Source: a virus. From it: 33,952 nt of DNA. Below are positions 27,919 to 33,952 of this stretch, piece by piece. Numbering within the stretch: position 1 is the stretch's first letter; every line of letters begins with the position of its first letter. Below the pieces are notes generated by a model. It ran no database searches. It saw nothing but the letters and a program-made list of their open reading frames with translations, and was not told the origin of the DNA. The position numbers were made by a program, and so were the translations under genes. The DNA is taken from positions 1 through 33,952 of IMG/VR virus record IMGVR_UViG_3300035180_001005; one strand, written 5' to 3'.

Positions 27919-28718
27919 GCGTCATCGTGGACACCCTCGAAGGCACCACCGACCGCGTGGCCGTGGCCATCGAGCGCATCCGCACGTTCGAGCCGGAGGA
28001 GGGGTACTACGTGGCGTTCAGCGGGGGCAAGGACTCCCAAGTAGCACTTGACCTCGTGGAGCGGTCTGGCGTGCGGTTCGATGCTCACATGAGCCTCACC
28101 ACTGTAGACCCGCCCGAGGTGCTCGCCTTTGTCCGTCAAAAGTATGACGGCACTGTAACGCTAGAGAAGCCAGACACGTCCATGTTCAAGCTCATCCAGA
28201 GTAATGGCCCGCCGACCAGACGGCATCGCTTTTGCTGCAAGGCTCTCAAAGAGCGCGGAGGAGAGGGTCGGCTCGTCGTCACTGGCGTCAGGGCGCAGGA
28301 AAGCAGGAGACGTGCAGGGAGAGGGATGGTCGAGGCGTGCAAGTTCGGCTCTGGTAAGCGATTCCTACACCCGATCATCGACTGGGAAGACGCCGATGTG
28401 TGGGAGTACATCCACGGTCGCAGGTTGGCCTACTGCTCACTTTACGACGAAGGATTCACGCGCCTTGGCTGCGTCATGTGCCCGATGGGCGGCACCAAAC
28501 AGACGAGCCGACACGCTGAGCGGTGGCCGAAGTTCGCGGCCATGTATCTCCGGGCGATCACGAAGTTCTGGGTAGCACGAGAAGAGAAGCTGTCTCCTCG
28601 CTGGGCTTCTGGTCAAGAGATGTACGACTGGTGGCTGAGCGGGAAATCAGTCGACAAGTGGCGGGCTGGATACGATCCGGATCAACAAGGAAGTTCGCGC
28701 CGAGGGATGGGTGAGTGA
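27915..28718 (+). CDS. PAPS reductase / DndC-like PP-loop protein
   Basis: This 267-residue protein starts at ATG 27915 in the start-associated repeat (ATGA overlap). The ATP pyrophosphatase PP-loop SGGKDS is at 36-41 in YYVAFSGGKDSQVALDLV. Further features are RFCCKALKE (Cys107, Cys108), GVRAQESRRR, PIIDWEDADVWEYI, and GCVMCPMGG (Cys186, Cys189). The four cysteines are placed like those of iron-sulfur-binding PAPS reductase-like and DndC-like proteins. Members activate sulfur or other substrates by adenylation. No other dnd or cysteine pathway gene is present, so the target (DNA, tRNA or metabolism) is unknown. Confidence 0.85.
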   Translation: MSVIVDTLEGTTDRVAVAIERIRTFEPEEGYYVAFSGGKDSQVALDLVERSGVRFDAHMSLTTVDPPEVLAFVRQKYDGTVTLEKPDTSMFKLIQSNGPPTRRHRFCCKALKERGGEGRLVVTGVRAQESRRRAGRGMVEACKFGSGKRFLHPIIDWEDADVWEYIHGRRLAYCSLYDEGFTRLGCVMCPMGGTKQTSRHAERWPKFAAMYLRAITKFWVAREEKLSPRWASGQEMYDWWLSGKSVDKWRAGYDPDQQGSSRRGMGE

Positions 28719-28888
28719 GCTCGGCAATGGCGAGTCTAACCGGAGCGGGCGCGCTGAACGCCGCAGGGGGTAGGGGGGTCTCATCACTGCAGGCCCGCAA
28801 CGCTGACCCTGCCAGCCGCCCCGCGCAAATTTCCGCGGGTTGGGCGATTGGGGGTACGAAAGCGTGACGAAAGCGGCATACTGTGGTC
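28719..28888. other. 170-bp gap before terminase block, candidate cos/pac region
   Basis: This is the longest gene-poor gap. It holds a G-rich stretch (AGGGGGTAGGGGGG near 28771), a hairpin CCCGCG-CAAATTTC-CGCGGG (28820-28839, no T run) and no good promoter. Packaging sites often lie just upstream of the small terminase gene. This is a position-based inference. Confidence 0.35.
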
Positions 28889-29254
28889 ATGATCTGCGCC
28901 GGCCCCCAATGCCAGAACGAGGTCGTGCCCACCGGCATCGGCCGGCCGCCGATCTACTGCTCGGACCGCTGCAGGAAAAGGGCCTACAGACTCCGCAAGG
29001 CCGAGGCGAGCGGACGCACGCACCGAACGGCGGCAGCCCCGGAATCCCCGCCGGCTCCGGCGGCGCCCCCGCCGCCCCCGCGCCCCGCGAAACTGGATGA
29101 GCAGGTGGCCGTGGCATTGCTTGAAGCCGAACGTCTCTCTGGAGCGCTGATCAGGCTCGGGTCGCAGGCTCAGCCGCGCCTTGCCTGGCGCTGCCGTATG
29201 CTCGGCGACGTGATCGCCTGCGCGATCGATGACTACTTCGAGGGCGTACTGTGA
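28889..29254 (+). CDS. Zinc-finger protein upstream of terminase
   Basis: This 121-residue protein starts at ATG 28889; GTG 28883 is an alternative, and neither has a strong SD. The N-terminus MICAGPQCQNEV, then PPIYCSDRCRKRAYRLRK, is a known small zinc-binding motif (four Cys) of phage proteins. A Pro/Ala linker (about 45-67) leads to a helical C-terminus (LDEQVAVALLEAERLSGALI). It may bind DNA near the packaging site. Its stop overlaps the terminase small subunit GTG. Confidence 0.65.
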   Translation: MICAGPQCQNEVVPTGIGRPPIYCSDRCRKRAYRLRKAEASGRTHRTAAAPESPPAPAAPPPPPRPAKLDEQVAVALLEAERLSGALIRLGSQAQPRLAWRCRMLGDVIACAIDDYFEGVL

Positions 29255-29739
29255 GCGGCCCGCCGCCGAAGGCAAGGACGCGCCCGGAAGTCAGCAAGCG
29301 GCCTCCCCGCGGGCAAGAGAAGGCGGCCTTGACGAGGGCGGTGCCGATTGGGGAGCTGGCGGAGACGCAGCCTCCCGCCGACATGCCGAAGCAGGTCCGC
29401 GAAGTCTGGAGCGCCTGCGTCACGGAGATGGGCGCAAACCGGCACCTGCGCGCTCCCGACCTTGTCCTTTTGCGCGCCTACTGCGAGGCCACCTACCTGC
29501 ACCTACAAGCAAGCGCTATGATTCACGCCCAGGGCCTGATGACAGAGGGGGCTTACGGGCCGGTCGTCAATCCCATGGTCAAGGTGCAGAAGGACGCCGC
29601 CACTACCATGCGCCATCTCTCCGACGTGCTCGGCCTCAACCCGCTGGCGCGGATTCGCGGCGGCCTGCTCGAGATCGCCGGCCAGAGCATGGTCCTGGAC
29701 ATCCGCGAACGTCTCGTCTCCAAGCTGGCGAAAGGCTGA
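29251..29739 (+). CDS. terS: Terminase small subunit (P27-like)
   Basis: This 162-residue protein starts at GTG 29251 (GTGA overlap). After a basic, disordered N-terminus, PPADMPKQVREVWSACVTEMG, then RHLRAPDLVLLRAYCEATYL and GAYGPVVNPMVKVQKDAATTM, is the P27-type small terminase signature, ending with a helical part (LGLNPLARIR). It recognises the packaging site and hands DNA to the large subunit, encoded 4 bases downstream. Confidence 0.85.
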   Translation: MSGPPPKARTRPEVSKRPPRGQEKAALTRAVPIGELAETQPPADMPKQVREVWSACVTEMGANRHLRAPDLVLLRAYCEATYLHLQASAMIHAQGLMTEGAYGPVVNPMVKVQKDAATTMRHLSDVLGLNPLARIRGGLLEIAGQSMVLDIRERLVSKLAKG

Positions 29740-29743
29740 CCAC

Positions 29744-31195
29744 ATGGCCGGTCGCAAGCGCATCTCCGGAGAACTGTCGGCGGAGCTCATCCGCCTCTTC
29801 ATGGCGGAACATCTGCGCTTCACCGGCGGCCGCTGGGCGGGCAAGCCCTTCGTCCTCGAGCCCTGGCAGTACAAGCATATGATCAAGCCGCTGTTTGGCA
29901 CCCTGGACGCGCGGGGCAAGCGCGTCTACCGAGAGGCGCTGTTCGGACTGCCGCGCTGGGGCGGCAAGAGCCAGGTCGCCGCCGGGCTCGCCCTGGCCGT
30001 GATGTTCACAGAGCCCGTCTACGAGGGCGAGTATTACGTCGTAGCGACCACGCGCCAGCAGGCCGGAATCGTCTTCGACAAGGCCAAGCGCATGGTGCTC
30101 TCCGACCCGCAGTTGCGCGCCGCGACGCATGTCTACCGCAACCTCATCGAGGTGGAAGAGACCGGGGCGATCTTCCGCGTCCTGCCCTGGGACGCCGACA
30201 CGGCGCAGGGATTCCACCCCACGTGCTGCATCATCGACGAGTACCACGTGCACCGGAACGCCTCAATGCGCGAGGCGATGCTATCCGGCATGGTCGGCAG
30301 CGACAACGGCCTGCTAATCACCATCTCGACCGCCGGACCGGAGCGCAAGGGCCCGCTGTGGGATCTTCTGCGCACGGCGCCGAAGGACCCGCGGGCCTAC
30401 GTCTACTGGTGCGGCGCCGGAGACGATGAGGACGGACACGACCCCAAGGCCTGGCGCCGGGCCAACCCGTCGAAGTGGATCACGATGAAGATGCTCCGTG
30501 ATCAGTACCGCACGCTGCCCTTCCCCGTCTTCGAACGTCTGCACCTGAACCGCTTCCCAAGCTCAGGCACAAACCGCGCCTATCCAGCCGACCTCTGGCA
30601 CGCCTGCAGCGCGCCTCCGGACTTCGACCCCGAACGCCCGACGATGCTCGGACTCGACGCCTCCTGGACGCGCGACACGACAGCGCTCGTCATGGTGCAG
30701 CGGAGCGACGCCGGCCGGCATTCCGTCTGGTCACAGGTCTGGCGGAAGGACGCGGCCATGGGTCACATCGACCACGAGGCCGTGGAGGCGAAGATTGTCG
30801 AGCTCTGCGCCGCCTACAACGTGGTCCGCATCGCCTGCGACCCGAACTACTTCACGCGATCCATGCTCAAGCTCGAGCATGAGTTCCACCTGCCGATCGA
30901 GGAGTTCCCGCAGGACGCGAAGCGCATGAGCGCCGCGAGCATGGCACTCTACGACGTGATCCTCGAGGGCCGCATCGCTCACGGCGGCGACGCCGAGCTG
31001 ACCGATCAGGTGCTGAACGCCGGCGTCAAGGCGACGCCTTACGGCTGGCGCATCACGCGCATCGAGGAGGAGCGCAAGGTGGACGCCGCGGTCGCCCTGG
31101 CGATGGCGGTCTACCTTGCAGAAGCGGAGGGGGCCACCTTCGCTCCGAGCTTCGCCGAGACAGGCGGCATCTGGACGCTCAAGCTCGACGGGTGA
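29744..31195 (+). CDS. terL: Terminase large subunit
   Basis: This 483-residue packaging motor starts at ATG 29744. The ATPase part has a deviant Walker A GLPRWGGKS (68-76), Walker B CIIDEYH (D165, E166) and the coupling motif TISTAG. The nuclease part has Asp305 in GLDAS, Asp366 in CDPNYF and Asp447 in KVDAAVALAMA. The order and motifs are those of HK97-type Terminase_1 proteins. The TGA stop is inside the 22-bp boundary repeat (31190-31211). Confidence 0.93.
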   Translation: MAGRKRISGELSAELIRLFMAEHLRFTGGRWAGKPFVLEPWQYKHMIKPLFGTLDARGKRVYREALFGLPRWGGKSQVAAGLALAVMFTEPVYEGEYYVVATTRQQAGIVFDKAKRMVLSDPQLRAATHVYRNLIEVEETGAIFRVLPWDADTAQGFHPTCCIIDEYHVHRNASMREAMLSGMVGSDNGLLITISTAGPERKGPLWDLLRTAPKDPRAYVYWCGAGDDEDGHDPKAWRRANPSKWITMKMLRDQYRTLPFPVFERLHLNRFPSSGTNRAYPADLWHACSAPPDFDPERPTMLGLDASWTRDTTALVMVQRSDAGRHSVWSQVWRKDAAMGHIDHEAVEAKIVELCAAYNVVRIACDPNYFTRSMLKLEHEFHLPIEEFPQDAKRMSAASMALYDVILEGRIAHGGDAELTDQVLNAGVKATPYGWRITRIEEERKVDAAVALAMAVYLAEAEGATFAPSFAETGGIWTLKLDG

Positions 31196-31211
31196 CACGC
31201 CCGGCAATATG
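31190..31211 (+). repeat. 22-bp head-block boundary repeat, copy 2
   Basis: This copy is identical to the other two. It contains the large terminase stop (TGA 31193-31195) and ends with an ATG in the portal frame, 30 bases before the portal GTG chosen here. Confidence 0.95.
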
Positions 31212-31241
31212 AGCCTTAGGTCCCGACCTCGGAGGTGCGGC

Positions 31242-32786
31242 GTGTGGAACCCGTTGCGGCTGTTCGCCCGCAATGAGGCGGAGGAGTACTCACTCAGTGA
31301 CGACAATGTGCTCAATGCGTTCTACGGGGCACTCTCACAACTCTCGTCCTCTGGCGTGACCGTCAACGAGCAGACGGCCATGCGCTCCACGGCCGTCCTC
31401 GCTTGCCTGATTGTCCGCGCACAGACCGTATCTACGCTGCCCGTCGATGTGCTCCGCCAGGAATCAGACGGAAGTAAGACGCACGACATGAGCGCGCCGG
31501 AGTACCGGCTTCTGGCGATTGCTCCGAACGACCTCATGACGTCGAAAGAGTTTTGGCGCTGGAAGCAGATCCGCGAGGATACCACCGGCAACGCCTACGC
31601 GCGCATCGTCTGGGATGGCTATGAGCCGCGCGAGATCTGGCCGCTGACCGGGCCGCAGCCGGCGCTCGTGATTGACCGCGCGACGCGCACCGCGGCCTGG
31701 AACTACACCGGCGACAACTTCACGCCCGCCGGGCCGATTCCGCTGCGCGATGTGATGCACTTCAAGAGTGCTGTGCTGACGTCTCCCTATGAGGGACGCA
31801 GCCTGATCAGCCTTGCGAGCGAGGCGATCGGCGTCTCGATTGGAACGGAGCAGTTCTTCGCTCGCCTGCTCGGGAACGGCTCGCACTTCCCGGGCTACCT
31901 CGAGACGGACCGCGACCTCACTCCCGAGGACTACAAGGCGATCAGTGAGCAACTGAAGGGTTTCTCCGGCCTGCTCAACGCCGGCCAGGTCCGGATATTC
32001 GACCGCGGCCTGACGTACAAGCAGAACGACATGAGCCTGAAGGACGCGCAGCTCGTTGAGCAGATGCGCTGGCAGCTTCAGCAAATCTGCAGCGTGTTCC
32101 GCGTCCCTATGGCGGCCGTGCAGGACCTCACGAACGGCACCTACTCGAACACCGAGCAGCAGGACCTCTCACTGGCGAAGTACACCGCCCAGCCTATCTG
32201 CGTCGACACCGAGGCCGTGATCCGACACCGCCTGTTCGCCATGAAGCCCGCCTACTCGGCGCGCTTCAACATCGACGCCATGCTGCGGGGCGACTACAAG
32301 ACGCGCACCGAGGGAGACGCCATGCTGGTGCGCGCCGGCATCATCGCCCCGAACGAGGGCCGCGCGCATTATGACCTCAACCCGGTGAAGGGTCTCGAAC
32401 GGCCGAGAGCAGAGCTGACGCTCGGCACGGTGACAGAAGACGGCCTCATCCACGCGCCTGCGGCCCCACTGGACGCGCCGCCGCCGGCAGCCCAGCCGGC
32501 GACCGCAAGCGCAATGCTCGCGCCGATTCTGAGCGACGCTGCCGACAGGATTCGCGCCCGATTCGAGGCCGACGCCAAGCGCGGGCGCAGCCGCGCGGAC
32601 ACTGAGAAGTTCGCGAGTGAGAAGCTCGCGCCGATCGCGGCGGCGTTTGGTGCCGCAGGAATCCCGTTCGATGCCGCCGCATTCCTGGCGGATGCGCTCG
32701 AGAAGAATCCCGTGGCGGGCTCGGGTGACACGCCCGGCAATATGGAGCCGCCAGCCTCCGGGACCGAAGCAGGAGTGACGCCGTGA
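31242..32786 (+). CDS. Portal protein (HK97-type)
   Basis: This 514-residue protein forms the DNA entry ring of the head. GTG 31242 was chosen for its SD GGAGGT (31231-31236). ATG 31209, at the end of the boundary repeat, would add 11 residues but lacks an SD. Typical HK97 portal features include VNEQTAMRSTAVLACLIVRA near the N-terminus, LPVDVLRQ, GNAYARIVWDG, LRDVMHFKS, SPYEGRSLIS and the core RVPMAAVQDLTNGTYSNTEQQ. The last 80 residues are Ala/Pro-rich and helical. The final part (GDTPGNM) is encoded by copy 3 of the repeat. Its stop overlaps the protease GTG. Confidence 0.92.
   Translation: MWNPLRLFARNEAEEYSLSDDNVLNAFYGALSQLSSSGVTVNEQTAMRSTAVLACLIVRAQTVSTLPVDVLRQESDGSKTHDMSAPEYRLLAIAPNDLMTSKEFWRWKQIREDTTGNAYARIVWDGYEPREIWPLTGPQPALVIDRATRTAAWNYTGDNFTPAGPIPLRDVMHFKSAVLTSPYEGRSLISLASEAIGVSIGTEQFFARLLGNGSHFPGYLETDRDLTPEDYKAISEQLKGFSGLLNAGQVRIFDRGLTYKQNDMSLKDAQLVEQMRWQLQQICSVFRVPMAAVQDLTNGTYSNTEQQDLSLAKYTAQPICVDTEAVIRHRLFAMKPAYSARFNIDAMLRGDYKTRTEGDAMLVRAGIIAPNEGRAHYDLNPVKGLERPRAELTLGTVTEDGLIHAPAAPLDAPPPAAQPATASAMLAPILSDAADRIRARFEADAKRGRSRADTEKFASEKLAPIAAAFGAAGIPFDAAAFLADALEKNPVAGSGDTPGNMEPPASGTEAGVTP
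32723..32744 (+). repeat. 22-bp head-block boundary repeat, copy 3
   Basis: This copy is identical to copies 1 and 2. It is coding for GDTPGNM near the portal C-terminus. The protease GTG follows after 38 bases, with GGGACCGAAG (32760-32769) and SD AGGAG between, as in copy 1. Confidence 0.95.
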
Positions 32787-33622
32787 AGCAACGCCGGTTC
32801 TACGAGATCAAAAACGAAGCCGGGAGTAGCTCGGCCGATGTGTGGATCTATGACCGCATCGGCGCCGACTTATGGAGCGAGGGCGTCGACGCCAAGAGCT
32901 TCGTCCAGGAGCTCGCGGCGCTGAAGGTCGACGAGATTGCCCTGCATATCAACTCGCCGGGCGGATCTGTGTTCGATGGGCAGGCGATCTATACCGCGCT
33001 GCGTAACCATCCGGCCGTCGTCACGAGCTACGTGGACGGCTGGGCCGCGTCAATCGCCTCCGTCGTGGCGCTGGCCGGCGACACTGTCGTGATGGCAAGC
33101 AACGCACTGTTTATGATTCACGAGCCGTCCGGAGCGGCCGCCGGCACCGCCGACGACATGCGCAAGATGGCAGAGATCCTCGACGCCGTCGCGGAGACGA
33201 TCCTCGGCGTCTACGAGGCCAAGACCGGCCGGTCGCGCGACGAACTCATGGCGGCCATGGCCGAAGAGACCTGGCTGTCCGCCGGCGAGGCGCTCGACTG
33301 GGGATTCGCCGACGAGGTCGCCGGACCGATCGAGGTTGCCGCCGAGTTCGACCTCGAGGGACTCGAGTTCCGCAGACCTCCGGCCATTGCCGCGGCTCCG
33401 GAGGCAGTCGGGCGCACGCTCTCTGCCGCGAATGAGGCCAAGCTTCATGATGCTCGCAACCTCATCGACGAGGTTCTTTCCCAGGTAGCGGAGAACGCCG
33501 CCGGAGACGCACCGTCTGGACCCGCACAGGAGCCGGACGGCATGGCCGCAGAGGTCGCGCCGCCGCTCGCGTACCGAGCTGCCATTGCCGTACACCGTTC
33601 GCACCCAAAGGGGGAAGCGTGA
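32783..33622 (+). CDS. ClpP-like prohead protease
   Basis: This 279-residue serine protease matures the capsid. GTG 32783 (SD AGGAG) overlaps the portal stop. The ClpP/S14-like domain covers about 1-185: INSPGGSVFDGQAIY (oxyanion region), the nucleophile Ser90 in GWAASIAS and His113 in FMIHEPS. The third catalytic residue is less clear; an acidic residue near EETWLSAGEA (161-162) occupies the usual Asp position. The C-terminal 90 residues are Ala/Pro-rich and variable, and may act in scaffolding. Its stop overlaps the capsid GTG. Confidence 0.9.
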   Translation: MKQRRFYEIKNEAGSSSADVWIYDRIGADLWSEGVDAKSFVQELAALKVDEIALHINSPGGSVFDGQAIYTALRNHPAVVTSYVDGWAASIASVVALAGDTVVMASNALFMIHEPSGAAAGTADDMRKMAEILDAVAETILGVYEAKTGRSRDELMAAMAEETWLSAGEALDWGFADEVAGPIEVAAEFDLEGLEFRRPPAIAAAPEAVGRTLSAANEAKLHDARNLIDEVLSQVAENAAGDAPSGPAQEPDGMAAEVAPPLAYRAAIAVHRSHPKGEA

Positions 33623-33952
33623 AGCTCTACGACTACAGGAAACTCGAGGAGGACGTGAAGCCGCTCCAGGCTCGCGTAACCGCCCTCGCCGCGCTTGAGA
33701 ACCCGAGCGCCGCCGAGCAGGCTGAAGCGGCCTCGCTCATGGGCCAGATTTCTGCGATTGAGTCAATTGCCGGCCAGATGAAGGACCACGAACTCGCCGA
33801 GCTGCGCGCCATGGTCGCCGCCGGAGAGACGGTGACTGACGGCGGCGAGACGCCGGACCAGAAGCACCGCGCCGCGTTCATGAACTACCTGCGGACCGGC
33901 GACGACGGCCCGCTCAAGATCGAGAACGCATCGCTGTCCTACACGGACGCGA
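33619..33952 (+). CDS. Major capsid protein, HK97 fold (5' part; continues at 1-966)
   Basis: This is the start of the capsid gene at GTG 33619 (SD GGGGGAAG, GTGA overlap). The first 69 codons before the terminal overlap encode a charged, helical delta-like region (YRKLEEDVKPLQARVTALAA, then AEQAEAASLMGQISAIESIAG). This part is normally removed by the prohead protease. From 33826 the sequence repeats bases 1-127, in the same reading phase. See the entry at 1-966. Confidence 0.9.
   Translation, partial: MKLYDYRKLEEDVKPLQARVTALAALENPSAAEQAEAASLMGQISAIESIAGQMKDHELAELRAMVAAGETVTDGGETPDQKHRAAFMNYLRTGDDGPLKIENASLSYTDA
33826..33952. repeat. Terminal direct repeat (right copy), circular assembly overlap
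   Basis: Identical to 1-127. With one copy removed the circle measures 33,825 bp. Confidence 0.95.

Noticed and set aside
28727-28867. 46-codon frame in the gap before terminase
   Set aside because: No convincing SD and a low-complexity product. The region is better explained as non-coding packaging or leader DNA.
28848-28882. Promoter-like TTGGGG and CATACT before the zinc-finger/terminase genes
   Set aside because: Spacing of 23 bp is too long for a sigma-70 promoter.

Overview
The window is one complete double-stranded DNA tailed-phage (siphovirus-type) genome that was cut open inside its major capsid gene. Bases 1-127 are repeated exactly at 33826-33952, so the molecule assembles as a circle of about 33,825 unique bp. 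Every supported gene is on the + strand. The DNA is GC-rich, with strong Shine-Dalgarno (SD) sites, many GTG starts and dense ATGA/GTGA start-stop overlaps. The two muralytic enzymes (a CHAP amidase/peptidase and a transglycosylase-like protein with its own membrane anchor) and the HK97-type head suggest a phage of a high-GC, probably Gram-positive (actinobacterial) host. The host is an inference. No integrase, repressor, tRNA or CRISPR was seen, so a strictly lytic life style is likely but not proven.

Layout, read around the circle from the packaging genes: zinc-finger protein and terminase small and large subunits (28889-31195); portal (31242-32786); ClpP-like prohead protease (32783-33622); HK97-fold capsid protein (33619 across the join to 966), followed by a strong terminator (985-1020). 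Then come head-tail connector, tail terminator, tail tube, a tail-assembly chaperone with a probable -1 frameshift, a gp10-like protein and the tape measure (1092-6569), followed by minor tail proteins (6569-11656). Lysis functions are split. A membrane protein and a CHAP endolysin (11653-13658) are separated by a two-gene HNH insertion. After them comes a host-recognition cassette of repeat-built proteins (13682-17828). A second lysis pair, an anchored transglycosylase-like protein and a two-helix holin (17916-18781), ends at a second strong terminator (18811-18849).

A near-consensus promoter (18875-18902) then drives the early/replication half: small regulators, a RecE/Cas4-like exonuclease with an OB-fold-like partner (recombination), a SNF2-like helicase with an N4/N6 DNA methylase, a DnaD-like replication protein carrying iteron-like repeats (candidate origin), a PD-(D/E)XK-like protein, a RusA-like resolvase, small zinc-ribbon proteins and a PAPS-reductase-like PP-loop protein. 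A 170-bp gap before the terminase genes is the best place for cos or pac.

The most unusual features are these. (i) An identical 22-bp sequence occurs three times at the borders of the portal, protease/capsid and connector blocks. (ii) A 441-residue protein is made of 16 units of about 23 residues whose DNA has diverged synonymously, including AGC/TCN serine switches. (iii) A start-associated repeat occurs at five consecutive small-gene junctions (27112-27917). (iv) A 31-bp duplicated holin-gene end flanks the HNH module and supplies the endolysin SD. (v) The SDs of the second lysis genes lie in hairpins.
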